A DNA stretch of 64,000 nucleotides from NCBI RefSeq assembly GCF_014648995.1, contig NZ_BMSE01000025.1, positions 61,696 to 125,695 on the forward strand. The letters run 5' to 3'. The position numbers and the translations under genes are program-made. Shown piece by piece: positions 1-8,408 of the stretch. Every line of letters begins with the position of its first letter. Positions within the stretch are counted from its first letter, which is position 1. The notes beneath the pieces were generated by a model. The model ran no database searches. It saw nothing but the letters and a program-made list of their open reading frames with translations, and was not told the origin of the DNA. The DNA is from Streptomyces massasporeus (GTDB taxonomy: Bacteria > Actinomycetota > Actinomycetes > Streptomycetales > Streptomycetaceae).

Positions 1-149
1 ACATCGCCCGGGTGCTGCGCCGGCCGGACCCGGGCCCCTTCGACGTGGCGAAGCTCATGCCGGTCGCCTACGTCGTCGCCGGGATCTTCATCTGCTTCAC
101 GATCCTGGTCCTGATCGCCGACGTGGTTAACCCGGTGAGAATCTCCTAG
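1..149 (+). CDS. C-terminal fragment of a membrane protein, probably an M50 site-2 protease
   Basis: Only the last 48 codons are inside the window; the reading frame starts at base 3 and ends at TAG 147-149. The fragment has a basic stretch, then a hydrophobic helix (roughly AYVVAGIFICFTILVLIA), and ends in NPVRIS, the pattern of a protein whose last membrane helix lies close to the C-terminus. The assignment as an RseP-like zinc metalloprotease rests on context: in Streptomyces the gene before ispG is normally this protease, downstream of dxr. The HExxH and LDG motifs that would prove it lie outside the window. Confidence 0.6.
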   Translation, partial: IARVLRRPDPGPFDVAKLMPVAYVVAGIFICFTILVLIADVVNPVRIS

Positions 150-317
150 TCATACGGCGTTCGTGGCGGCCCGGCATGCTTTTCGCCGGGCCGCCTCCCA
201 TTGAGTGGCACGGTGGGTGGGATGTGCTCGCGCCGAGGCATGTGCCGTAATCTCGAAGCTCGGAGCCCGCTGCTCACGGGACCGGACCTTGATCCACGAC
301 TTGGGGTTGCACAGCAG

Positions 318-1475
318 ATGACTGCGATTTCTCTCGGCATGCCGTCCGTTCCGACCAAGCTCGCCGAGCGCCGGAAGAGCCGCCAGATCCAGGTCGGATC
401 CGTGGCCGTCGGCGGAGACGCCCCTGTCTCGGTGCAGTCGATGACCACGACGCGCACCTCCGACATCGGCGCGACGCTCCAGCAGATCGCCGAACTCACG
501 GCCTCCGGATGCCAGATCGTCCGCGTCGCCTGCCCGACGCAGGACGACGCCGACGCCCTCGCGACCATCGCCCGCAAGTCGCAGATCCCGGTCATCGCCG
601 ACATCCACTTCCAGCCGAAGTACGTCTTCGCCGCGATCGAGGCCGGCTGCGCGGCCGTCCGCGTCAACCCCGGCAACATCAAGCAGTTCGACGACAAGGT
701 CAAGGAGATCGCCAAGGCGGCCCGGGACCACGGCACCCCGATCCGCATCGGCGTCAACGCCGGCTCCCTCGACCGGCGCCTGCTCCAGAAGTACGGCAAG
801 GCGACCCCCGAGGCCCTGGTGGAGTCGGCCCTGTGGGAGGCGTCGCTCTTCGAGGAGCACGACTTCCGCGACATCAAGATCTCCGTCAAGCACAACGACC
901 CGGTCGTCATGATCGAGGCCTACAAGCAGCTCGCCGCCCAGTGCGACTACCCGCTGCACCTCGGCGTCACGGAGGCGGGCCCGGCCTTCCAGGGCACGAT
1001 CAAGTCGGCGGTCGCCTTCGGCGCGCTGCTCTCGCAGGGCATCGGCGACACGATCCGCGTCTCGCTCTCGGCGCCCCCCGCCGAGGAGGTCAAGGTCGGC
1101 ATCCAGATCCTGGAGTCCCTGAACCTCAAGGAACGCGGCCTCGAGATCGTCTCCTGCCCCTCCTGCGGCCGCGCCCAGGTCGACGTCTACAAGCTGGCCG
1201 AAGAGGTCACGGCCGGCCTCACCGGCATGGAGGTCCCGCTCCGCGTCGCCGTCATGGGCTGCGTCGTGAACGGCCCCGGCGAGGCCCGCGAGGCCGACCT
1301 CGGTGTCGCCTCCGGCAACGGCAAGGGCCAGATCTTCGTCAAGGGCGAGGTCATCAAGACCGTCCCCGAGTCCAAGATCGTGGAAACCCTCATCGAAGAG
1401 GCCATGAAGCTGGCCGAGCAGATGGAGGCGGACGGCGTGACCTCGGGCGAGCCGTCGGTGGCGGTCGCGGGCTGA
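318..1475 (+). CDS. ispG: 4-hydroxy-3-methylbut-2-enyl diphosphate synthase (IspG/GcpE)
   Basis: IspG converts methylerythritol cyclodiphosphate to hydroxymethylbutenyl diphosphate, the penultimate step of the MEP isoprenoid pathway, in the cytosol using a [4Fe-4S] cluster. The 385-aa product has the family length. The N-terminal TIM barrel begins near residue 15 with PVSVQSMTTTRT. The cluster cysteines are visible in the C-terminal domain: SCPSCGR (Cys280, Cys283) and MGCVVNGPGEA (Cys315), with a conserved glutamate after NGPG. I chose ATG 318, where family similarity begins; an in-frame ATG at 201 would add 39 unrelated residues. It follows the presumed site-2 protease gene by about 170 bases. 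Confidence 0.96.
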   Translation: MTAISLGMPSVPTKLAERRKSRQIQVGSVAVGGDAPVSVQSMTTTRTSDIGATLQQIAELTASGCQIVRVACPTQDDADALATIARKSQIPVIADIHFQPKYVFAAIEAGCAAVRVNPGNIKQFDDKVKEIAKAARDHGTPIRIGVNAGSLDRRLLQKYGKATPEALVESALWEASLFEEHDFRDIKISVKHNDPVVMIEAYKQLAAQCDYPLHLGVTEAGPAFQGTIKSAVAFGALLSQGIGDTIRVSLSAPPAEEVKVGIQILESLNLKERGLEIVSCPSCGRAQVDVYKLAEEVTAGLTGMEVPLRVAVMGCVVNGPGEAREADLGVASGNGKGQIFVKGEVIKTVPESKIVETLIEEAMKLAEQMEADGVTSGEPSVAVAG

Positions 1476-1539
1476 CCGCGCGGGGATCTCCGGGGCGAGG
1501 GCACGGGCCGCCCTCCCCGCCGTCGGCCGAGGCTCCCGC

Positions 1540-1761
1540 TCACCGGCGGCGGGCCCTGCGTACGCGGCGGGCCGTGAGGGCCGCGGAGTACATGCGGAAG
1601 AGCGACACCCGCGACGCGTCCTGCCGCGCCCCGCGCAGCGCCCACCGGAAGCCGAGGAACAGCAGCAGCTGCCGCAGCAGCACCGGCCCGGTGAGTACGG
1701 CGAGAGCCACGAGGGCGACGACCGGCGAACCGTCGAACGGACCGGCGACAAAGCGGAACAC
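1540..1761 (-). CDS. Small membrane protein of unknown function
   Basis: This 73-residue reading frame starts at GTG 1759-1761 behind a strong ribosome-binding site (AGGGAGG, about 5 bases upstream). Residues 13-37 are hydrophobic (VVALVALAVLTGPVLLRQLLLFLGF), enough for one long or two short membrane helices. The remainder is strongly basic and ends in RRVRRARRR, which suggests a cytosolic tail. It is convergent with ispG. I do not recognise the family; the Shine-Dalgarno match and hydrophobic profile are the only support. A longer upstream extension is possible but overlaps the regulatory region of the next gene. Confidence 0.5.
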   Translation of the reverse strand: MFRFVAGPFDGSPVVALVALAVLTGPVLLRQLLLFLGFRWALRGARQDASRVSLFRMYSAALTARRVRRARRR

Positions 1762-1840
1762 GGCACCTCCCTGAACCGCCCGGCAGCTCTGCCGGGCACC
1801 TGGGACGAGTGCACCGCGCGCCGACCCCGGACGGGGAAAA

Positions 1841-1867
1841 CCCGGACGTCCGGGACACCGGATCCGG
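1841..1867. promoter_or_regulatory. Two adjacent palindromes upstream of the HTH-TPR gene
   Basis: A perfect 14-base palindrome (CCCGGACGTCCGGG, 1841-1854) is followed four bases later by a perfect 10-base palindrome (CCGGATCCGG, 1858-1867). They lie 80-110 bases upstream of GTG 1949, which encodes a protein with a predicted HTH. Further half-sites of the form CCGGACNCC occur up to the start codon. Inference: an operator, possibly for autoregulation. In GC-rich DNA such palindromes can arise by chance. Confidence 0.35.
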
Positions 1868-1948
1868 ACTGGTGCGATCCGCTGGACGCCCTCCCGGACG
1901 CCCGGACACCATGGACACCTGTCCCGGACCGGTCGTCGAGAGGGCACC

Positions 1949-3946
1949 GTGGAGACCTGGCGGCACTTCCGGGCGGAGCTCGCCCGGCTCATGGACGAGG
2001 GCGAGGTCACCGTCGCGCAGGTGGTCCGGGCCATCCCCATCGGGCGCGAGACCCTCTACGGCTATCGGAGAGACCGTGAGGCAGGCGTCGGCAACGGCGA
2101 CTGGGCGACCGTCCAGACGCTCCTCACCTGCATCGAGAACCTCGCCAGGGCCAACGGCCACACCTTGGAGATCGACCACGCCCACTGGCAGACGTCCTGG
2201 CAGAACCTCCGCGACCAGCAGACCTCCCGCAGACCGGGCGAGGAGTTCGCGCCGCGGCTGTCGGCGGACACCTGGATCGGCGGCTGGGACGGCGCGGCCG
2301 ACGCCGTACTGGCCTGCTCGTCGGCACAGGAGTTCGCGGTCTGGCCGGCCGGACAGGAGCGGCTCGACGCACTGGCCCAGGCCGTCGCCCGGCTCAGCGC
2401 CGCCTGCGAACCGGAACTGGCCCGGGACGCAGCCGCACGCCTCGCCGCCGGTGCCGAGGCGGAGTTCGGCACATCGAGCGCCAAGACCCTGGCCGCCCGG
2501 CACGCGCTCGCGTTCTGGACCGGCAACACCCAGGACGTCCGCCGCGCCCTGGAGCTGACGACCGACCTGCTCGCGGACTGCTCACACCATCTGGGCCCGG
2601 ATCACATCCTCACCCGGCTCGCCGCCTTGCGGAAGGCGCTCTGGCTCGGGCACATGGGCCGCTGGCACGAGTCCAACCGGCTCTACGCCCGGACCGCGCA
2701 CCACGAAGCAGCGCTGCCCGACCAGGACCGCACCCTCTGGCTGCTCGCCCGCTGGGGCATGGCCCGCACGGGAGGGCGCTCGGGCAACTGGATCCACGCG
2801 CACATCGAGCTGGACCAGCTGCTGCCCGACGTCATCAAGGCCTTCGGCCCCGACGACCCGACCGCACTCGCCGCACGTCACTCCCACGCCTGGGCCACGG
2901 CACGCATGGGTCACCACAACGAAGCTTGCGACCTGCTCACCCGTCTCGCGGACGACGCCGAAGCGGCGCTCGGCCCCGGTCACCCCACGAGTCTGCGCAT
3001 CCGCATCTCGCTCGCCCACTGGATCCAGCGCTGCGGCCCGGCCGAGGACGCGCTGTCCATGGCCACGGCCGTGCGGACGCACTGCGAGGGGCTGCTGGGC
3101 CCGGACCACGTCCTCAGCACCGAGGCCGCCGAGGTCGAGGCGCTGTGCAGGGTGGACGCCGATCCGGTCACGGCGATCGACGACCTCCGGGACGTGGCAT
3201 CGCACCGCGAGCGGTACCTCGGCCGGGCGCACCCCCAGACGCTGCTGGCGCTGGCGAACTACGCGGCGGTGAAAGCCACCGTCGACGGTCCGCGAACGGT
3301 CGTCGCGCTGTTCCGGGAACTCGTCCGGGAATCCGGCCGGGCCCTGGGCGAGGACCACCCCGAGAGCCTGCGCGTCCGCATGAACCTGGCCATCGCGACC
3401 CTGGAGACCGAGGGAGCCGAGCGGGCCCGGCCGCTGTGCGTGGGGGCCGTGGCGGCGCTGCGCAGAGTACTGGGCGACGAGCACCCCGAAACCGTCCTGG
3501 GCGCGGAGCTGCTACGGGACATCGACCGGCTCAGACCCCACAGGACGCGCTCTCCGAGGTCGTACGGCACCTACGGCGAGGCGAACGGCGCTTCCAGCGA
3601 CCGCGCCCTGAAGTGCGACATCACTCCCGTCACCTGGCCACACGAGCCCGCCGCCCCCACCGAGGCCGCCGGCACCCACCCGCCGACCGACGGCCACGCC
3701 GTCCTGCGCGCGGTCGCCGCACTGCCGGTGAGCACCTGGAGCTACCGCGGCGAGGAGGGCGTACGGCACCTCGGCCCCATGGCGCAGGACTGGTACGCCG
3801 CGCTCGGGCTGGGGGGCGACGACCGGACCATCCACCCCGTCGACGTCAACGGCGTCTCCGTCGTCGCCGTTCAGGCCCTGTACCGGATGCTGGGCGACCT
3901 CCAGGACGAGGTGAGACGGCTCGGAAAGCGGCTCGACGAACGGTGA
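1949..3946 (+). CDS. HTH-TPR protein with a C-terminal endosialidase-chaperone (S74/ICA) domain
   Basis: The 665-aa product has three parts. Residues 1-50 resemble a helix-turn-helix (TVAQVVRAIPIGRETLYGYR). Residues of about 200-530 are tetratricopeptide repeats of the kinesin-light-chain type, with recurring LGPDHxxT/LGxxHPxTL signatures. The last 116 residues match the intramolecular chaperone domain of phage endosialidases and tail spikes (peptidase family S74): SDRALKCDI at 550-558, then GVRHLGPMAQDWYAALGLG and DVNGVSVVAVQALY. Known: these domains trimerise and cut themselves just before the Ser of SD, using a Lys five residues on; here Ser550 and Lys555 fit. Inference: a soluble, self-processing regulator or scaffold. 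No membrane helix is seen. Start is GTG 1949; the Shine-Dalgarno is weak. Confidence 0.8.
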   Translation: METWRHFRAELARLMDEGEVTVAQVVRAIPIGRETLYGYRRDREAGVGNGDWATVQTLLTCIENLARANGHTLEIDHAHWQTSWQNLRDQQTSRRPGEEFAPRLSADTWIGGWDGAADAVLACSSAQEFAVWPAGQERLDALAQAVARLSAACEPELARDAAARLAAGAEAEFGTSSAKTLAARHALAFWTGNTQDVRRALELTTDLLADCSHHLGPDHILTRLAALRKALWLGHMGRWHESNRLYARTAHHEAALPDQDRTLWLLARWGMARTGGRSGNWIHAHIELDQLLPDVIKAFGPDDPTALAARHSHAWATARMGHHNEACDLLTRLADDAEAALGPGHPTSLRIRISLAHWIQRCGPAEDALSMATAVRTHCEGLLGPDHVLSTEAAEVEALCRVDADPVTAIDDLRDVASHRERYLGRAHPQTLLALANYAAVKATVDGPRTVVALFRELVRESGRALGEDHPESLRVRMNLAIATLETEGAERARPLCVGAVAALRRVLGDEHPETVLGAELLRDIDRLRPHRTRSPRSYGTYGEANGASSDRALKCDITPVTWPHEPAAPTEAAGTHPPTDGHAVLRAVAALPVSTWSYRGEEGVRHLGPMAQDWYAALGLGGDDRTIHPVDVNGVSVVAVQALYRMLGDLQDEVRRLGKRLDER

Positions 3947-4061
3947 CGCCGGGCCCGTGCGCGTCCCGCCGGCCGTCACCGCACCGAGCGCGGCGGCACC
4001 GCCCAGCCACGCCAGGTACAGTGCGGGGACCAGCCGCCCCCAGTGTGTGAGGCCCCCGCAC

Positions 4062-4910
4062 GTGTTGACCCAGACGACCTCACGGGTCCTCGAACCGAGC
4101 GACCTGGACGCCGCGCTCGCCGTCCTCGACCGCGAGCCGGTCGCGAACGCCTTCGTGACGTCCCGCGTGCAGATCGCCGGACTCGACCCGTGGCGGCTCG
4201 GCGGTGAGATGTGGGGCTGGTACGAGGACGGCATACTCAGATCCCTCTGTTACGCCGGCGCCAACCTGGTCCCGATCTGCGCCGGCCCGCGCGCCGTCCG
4301 CGCCTTCGCCGACCGTGCCCGCCGGGCCGGCCGCCGCTGCTCCTCCATCGTCGGCCCCTCCGGCGCCACCTCCGACCTGTGGCGGCTGCTGGAACCCCAC
4401 TGGGGCCCGGCCCGCGAGGTCCGCCGCCACCAGCCGCTCATGGTCGCCGACCACCTCCCGGCCGACATCACCCCGGACCCCTACGTCCGCCGCGTCCGCA
4501 AGGACGAGATGGAAACGATCATGCCGGCGTGCGTGGCGATGTTCACCGAGGAGGTCGGCGTCTCCCCGCTGGCCGGTGACGGCGGCCTGCTCTACCAGGC
4601 CCGCGTCGCCGAACTCGTCGGCTCCGGCCGCGCCTTCGCCCGTTTCGACGCGGACGGCAAGGTCGCCTTCAAGGCCGAGATCGGCGCCGCGACGGACCGC
4701 GCCTGCCAGATCCAGGGCGTGTGGGTGGCCCCCGAGTACCGCGGCACCGGCCTGGCGGCCCCCGGCATGGCGGCGGTCCTGCGCTACGCCCTCGCCGACG
4801 TCGCCCCGGTCGTGAGCCTGTACGTCAACGACTTCAACACCGCGGCCAGGCGGACGTACCAGAGGGTGGGCTTCCAGGAAGTGGGAGCCTTCATGAGCGT
4901 CCTGTTCTGA
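4062..4910 (+). CDS. GNAT-family acetyltransferase with a DUF4081-like N-terminal half
   Basis: The 282-residue product has two halves. Residues 1-135 look like the DUF4081 module of actinobacterial acetyltransferases (SRVLEPSDLDAALAVLDREP, ANAFVTSRVQ). Residues 140-280 form the GNAT domain, with the acetyl-CoA loop in IQGVWVAPEYRGTGLAAPGM and the C-terminal strand-helix LYVNDFNTAARRTYQRVGF. Known: the family transfers an acyl group from acetyl-CoA to an amine; the substrate cannot be read from sequence. The preferred start is GTG 4062, where similarity begins; ATG 3957 is in frame but adds a low-complexity Ala/Pro extension. Confidence 0.88.
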   Translation: MLTQTTSRVLEPSDLDAALAVLDREPVANAFVTSRVQIAGLDPWRLGGEMWGWYEDGILRSLCYAGANLVPICAGPRAVRAFADRARRAGRRCSSIVGPSGATSDLWRLLEPHWGPAREVRRHQPLMVADHLPADITPDPYVRRVRKDEMETIMPACVAMFTEEVGVSPLAGDGGLLYQARVAELVGSGRAFARFDADGKVAFKAEIGAATDRACQIQGVWVAPEYRGTGLAAPGMAAVLRYALADVAPVVSLYVNDFNTAARRTYQRVGFQEVGAFMSVLF

Positions 4911-4915
4911 AATGG

Positions 4916-4950
4916 CCTCAGGGGCGCGGGGAACTGCGCGAGCAACCCCC
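4916..4950 (-). repeat. Degenerate Streptomyces intergenic repeat
   Basis: On the minus strand this reads as a GGGGG TTGCTCGCGCAGTTCCC CGCGCCCC type segment. I recognise this from memory as an abundant dispersed sequence in Streptomyces intergenic regions. It lies immediately after the stop of the upstream acetyltransferase gene. A related but different variant is present at about 21.4 kb. Function unknown. Confidence 0.5.
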
Positions 4951-5001
4951 GTACAACCCACACTCGGCTGACAACCGAAACCCCCCCTGTAGGCTCCCCG
5001 C

Positions 5002-5532
5002 ATGGACCTCGTGATCGGCCCACTCGACCTCTGCGCCCACGTCGACGAGGCCCTGGCCGTCCAGGCCGTGGCCTTCGGCCTGGGCCCCGACGAAGTCGCC
5101 GTCCGCCGCCAGATCGTCCTGCGTCACATGACCTACCCGGGCGCCCGCGCCCTCGGCGCCACAGCCGACGGCAACCTCGTCGGCTTCGTCTACGGCATGC
5201 CCAACGACCGCACCCACTGGTGGTCCACCGTCGTCGAGCCCTACCTCCGCGCCCTGCGCAACGACCAGTGGCTCGACGACTCCTTCGTGATCACCGAACT
5301 GCACGTCCACCCCGCGTACCAGAACCGCGGCCTCGGACGCTCCCTGATCACCACGATCACCGACGGCGCCGCCGAACCGCGCTCGATCCTGTCCGCGATC
5401 GACACCGACAGCCCCGCCCGCGCGCTGTACCGCTCCCTCGGCTATCAGGACCTGGCCCGCCAGGTCCTCTTCCCCAGCGCGCCGAAGCCGTACGCCGTCA
5501 TGGGTGCCCCTCTGCCCCTGCGCCGCGGATAA
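5002..5532 (+). CDS. GNAT-family N-acetyltransferase
   Basis: This 176-residue single-domain protein has the GNAT fold. The central strand and acetyl-CoA loop are in FVITELHVHPAYQNRGLGRS (about residues 94-113), where QNRGLG is the R/Q-x-x-G-x-G/A motif. The final helix and strand follow in DTDSPARALYRSLGYQ. It resembles RimI-type and small-molecule acetyltransferases; the substrate cannot be predicted. It starts at ATG 5002 and ends 72 bases before proS on the same strand, so the two could be cotranscribed. It is a second GNAT in tandem with the 282-aa acetyltransferase, but the two share little sequence outside the motif. Confidence 0.9.
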   Translation: MDLVIGPLDLCAHVDEALAVQAVAFGLGPDEVAVRRQIVLRHMTYPGARALGATADGNLVGFVYGMPNDRTHWWSTVVEPYLRALRNDQWLDDSFVITELHVHPAYQNRGLGRSLITTITDGAAEPRSILSAIDTDSPARALYRSLGYQDLARQVLFPSAPKPYAVMGAPLPLRRG

Positions 5533-5604
5533 CCGATTTCCACCCCCGCGCACCCCCCGGATAACCTCCTGGCATCACCTACACGCAGCAGGAGCAGAGG
5601 AACC

Positions 5605-7305
5605 ATGGCGAACGCACCGGTCCAGCGCATGTCCCAGTTGTTGGCGAAGACGTTGCGCGACGACCCGGCCGACGCCGAGGTCCTCAGCCACAAGCTCCTC
5701 GTCCGCGCCGGCTATGTACGCCGTACCGCCGCCGGCATCTGGAGCTGGCTGCCCCTCGGCAAGAAGGTGCTGGCCAACGTCGAGCGGATCGTCCGTGAGG
5801 AGATGGACGCCGTCGGCGCCCAGGAGGTCCTGCTCCCCGCCATCCTGCCGCGCGAGCCCTACGAGGCCACCGGCCGCTGGGAGGAGTACGGCCCCGAGCT
5901 GTTCCGCCTCCAGGACCGCCGGGGCGGCGACTACCTCCTCGGCCCCACCCACGAGGAGATCTTCACCCTCCTGGTGAAGGACCAGGCGTCCTCCTACAAG
6001 GACCTGCCCGTCATCCTCTACCAGATCCAGAACAAGTACCGCGACGAGGCCCGCCCCCGCGCCGGCATCCTGCGTGGCCGCGAGTTCCTGATGAAGGACT
6101 CCTACTCCTTCGACACCGAGGACGAGGGCCTCGCCAAGTCCTACGCCCTGCACCGCGAGGCCTACCAGAAGATCTTCGCGCGCCTGGGCCTCGACTACCG
6201 CATCTGCGCCGCGACGGCCGGCGCCATGGGCGGCTCCAAGTCCGAGGAGTTCCTCGCCCCCGCCGAGGCCGGCGAGGACACCTTCGCCGACTGCCCGAAC
6301 TGCGACTTCGCCGCCAACACCGAGGCGATCACGTACGAGTTGACGTCCGTCGACGCCTCGGACGTGCCGGCCGCCGAGGACATCCCGACCCCCGACACCC
6401 CCACCATCGAGACCCTCGCCGCCTCCCTCGGCGTCCCGGCCTCGGCCACGCTGAAGAACCTCCTCGTGAGGGTCGACGGCGAGATCGTCGCCGTCGGCGT
6501 CCCCGGCGACCGCGAGGTCGACATGGACAAGGTCGAGGCGCACTTCGCCCCGGCCACCGTCGAACTGGTCACCGAGACGGACTTCGCGGCCCGCCCCGAC
6601 CTGGTCCGCGGCTACGTCGGACCGCGGGGCCTGGAGAAGGTCACGTACATCGCCGACCCGCGGGTCGCCCCGGGCACGGCCTGGATCACCGGCGCCAACA
6701 AGGCCGGCACGCACACCAGGAACGTCGTCGCGGGCCGTGACTTCGAGGTCGGCGCCTACGTCGATGTCGTCGTCGTGCAGGAGGGCGACCCCTGCCCCAA
6801 GTGCGGCACGGGCCTCGTCCTCGACCGCGCCATCGAGATCGGCCACATCTTCCAGCTGGGCCGCAAGTACGCCGACGCCCTCAAGCTCGACGTCCTCGGC
6901 CAGAACGGCAAGCCGGTCCGCGTCACCATGGGCTCCTACGGCATCGGCGTCTCTCGCGCGGTGGCCGCCCTGGCCGAGCAGAGCGCCGACGACAAGGGCC
7001 TGTGCTGGCCCGCCGAGGTCGCCCCGGCCGACGTCCACGTGGTCGCCGCCGGCAAGGCCCTGCAGACCGAACTGGCCCTCGACATCTCCGGGAAGCTGGC
7101 CGCGGCCGGTGTCCGGGTCCTGGTCGACGACCGCCCCGGTGTCTCCCCGGGCGTCAAGTTCACGGACTCCGAGCTGATCGGCGTACCGAAGATCCTCGTG
7201 GCCGGCCGGCGCGCGGCCGACGGCGTGGTGGAACTGAAGGACCGCCGCACCGGCGAGCGCGAGGAACTGACGGTCGAGGAGGCCGTCGCCCGCCTCACGG
7301 CATAG
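5605..7305 (+). CDS. proS: Prolyl-tRNA synthetase
   Basis: ProRS charges tRNA-Pro with proline in the cytosol. At 566 residues it is the bacterial type. The class II catalytic core occupies about 1-230 and 400-470 (motif 2 region in IQNKYRDEARPRAGILRGRE; motif 3 in MGSYGIGVSRAVAAL). An inserted YbaK-like editing domain at about 240-380 (for example TLKNLLVRVDGEIVAVGVPGD) hydrolyses mischarged Ala-tRNA. The anticodon-binding domain is at about 470-566. A CPKCGTG segment lies between the editing domain and motif 3. Start ATG 5605 follows a GCAGAGGAACC ribosome-binding site. Confidence 0.97.
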   Translation: MANAPVQRMSQLLAKTLRDDPADAEVLSHKLLVRAGYVRRTAAGIWSWLPLGKKVLANVERIVREEMDAVGAQEVLLPAILPREPYEATGRWEEYGPELFRLQDRRGGDYLLGPTHEEIFTLLVKDQASSYKDLPVILYQIQNKYRDEARPRAGILRGREFLMKDSYSFDTEDEGLAKSYALHREAYQKIFARLGLDYRICAATAGAMGGSKSEEFLAPAEAGEDTFADCPNCDFAANTEAITYELTSVDASDVPAAEDIPTPDTPTIETLAASLGVPASATLKNLLVRVDGEIVAVGVPGDREVDMDKVEAHFAPATVELVTETDFAARPDLVRGYVGPRGLEKVTYIADPRVAPGTAWITGANKAGTHTRNVVAGRDFEVGAYVDVVVVQEGDPCPKCGTGLVLDRAIEIGHIFQLGRKYADALKLDVLGQNGKPVRVTMGSYGIGVSRAVAALAEQSADDKGLCWPAEVAPADVHVVAAGKALQTELALDISGKLAAAGVRVLVDDRPGVSPGVKFTDSELIGVPKILVAGRRAADGVVELKDRRTGEREELTVEEAVARLTA

Positions 7306-7356
7306 CACCGACGCCGCACGGCACGGCACCGCACCGACGTCGCACGGCACAGCACC
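7305..7356. repeat. 26-base tandem duplication after proS
   Basis: Two copies of a 26-base unit starting GCACCGACG (7305-7330 and 7331-7356) differ at only two positions (C/T and G/A). The first copy begins on the last base of the proS stop codon. It lies in the 155-base space between proS and the convergent kinase-like gene. It looks like a recent local duplication; no function is evident. Confidence 0.7.
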
Positions 7357-7460
7357 GACAGGGTTGGGCGGACTGGCCGAAATGAGTCCGCCCGGTACCG
7401 CGAGACGACGTCCGGGCCGGTGGTCCGGGGCGTTGCATCCGGGCCGTCCGCCCCGACGCC

Positions 7461-8360
7461 CTACAGCCAGCTCGCGAACTCCAGCAGCAGCTCCGCGTCG
7501 CGCGGCCGTCCGACCCGCCCCGCCCGCACACCCGACTCCACGGCCCTGAACAGCGTCCAGCCCCGCAGCCGCTCCTGGTCCACGTCCAGGGACTCGGCCA
7601 GCCGCTTCACCCGGCGCCGGGTGGTGGCCGCGCCGGACGGCTGGGCGATCAGGTCCTCCACCCGGTCCCGGACCAGCCGGGCCAGATCGAAGGAGCACTC
7701 GCCGACCACCGGGTCGGGCCCCACGGCCAGCCACGGCATCCGCTCCGCGCCGAGCACCTTGCTCTGCCGGAACGTGCCGTGCAGTAGCCGGTGTTCGGGC
7801 GGCGCGGCCAGCAGCTCCTCGCGCGCCGCGAGCGCCAGGTCGACCAGCGGAGCCACCTCGGGATCGGCCTGGGCCCGTGCCCTCATCGCCTCGGCCTGCC
7901 GCCCGGTCCGGTCGGCCACGGTCTCGAAGGGGAAGTCGGCGGGGGGCTCCACCCACAGCCGCCGCAGCGTCCCCGCCGCCTCCAGCAACGCTTTGGCCTC
8001 CGGCAGCGACCGCACCGACACGTCCGGATGCAGCCGCTCCAGCAGCAGGACCCCCTCCGCGGAGAAGGGCCCGAGCAGCTGCACGGCACCGCGCCCGGCC
8101 CAGTGCGCCAGCGCGGCCCGCTCGGCCTCCGGGCGGGCCCGGCCCGGCGCCAGCTTGAGCACGGCGGGCGTCCCGTCGGCGGCCCGCACCAGGACGACCA
8201 GGCTGCTGCGCCCGCCGGGCACCTGCACCCGCTCCACGGTCAACTCGCGTAGCGCGACGGCCTGCTGCGCCGCCTCGGGCAGCTTCTCCAGCCAGTCGTC
8301 ACCGTCCGGCGCCGTCTCACCGAGCGCCCTGACCAGACGCTTCGGCGGTTCGAAAACCAT
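7461..8360 (-). CDS. Aminoglycoside-phosphotransferase-fold protein lacking catalytic residues (putative pseudokinase)
   Basis: The 299-aa product aligns by eye with APH(6)/hydroxyurea-type phosphotransferases: an N-lobe with VLKLAPGRARPEAER (about 88-102), LLLERL at the hinge, and the C-lobe catalytic region LLHGTFRQSKVLG followed by MPWLAVGPDPVVGECSFDLARLV. In active members the C-lobe reads HGDLHxxN then DPK. Here the catalytic Asp is Thr196, the metal-binding Asn is Lys201 and the second metal-binding Asp is Gly214. The frame is intact and the fold signature strong, so this looks like a maintained pseudokinase, perhaps a binding or regulatory protein, rather than a decaying gene. It is convergent with proS and about 50 bases downstream of the DUF4439 gene on the same strand. 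Confidence 0.82.
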   Translation of the reverse strand: MVFEPPKRLVRALGETAPDGDDWLEKLPEAAQQAVALRELTVERVQVPGGRSSLVVLVRAADGTPAVLKLAPGRARPEAERAALAHWAGRGAVQLLGPFSAEGVLLLERLHPDVSVRSLPEAKALLEAAGTLRRLWVEPPADFPFETVADRTGRQAEAMRARAQADPEVAPLVDLALAAREELLAAPPEHRLLHGTFRQSKVLGAERMPWLAVGPDPVVGECSFDLARLVRDRVEDLIAQPSGAATTRRRVKRLAESLDVDQERLRGWTLFRAVESGVRAGRVGRPRDAELLLEFASWL

Positions 8361-8408
8361 GCGCGAGTCGTTCCCTTCGTGCTGTCCGCGGTGCGTGCCC
8401 GGCCCGGG

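Noticed and set aside
5575..7956. 793-codon minus-strand frame opposite proS
   Set aside because: It crosses two real genes in a different frame and has shadow-type composition (Ala/Gly/Arg/Asp/Val).
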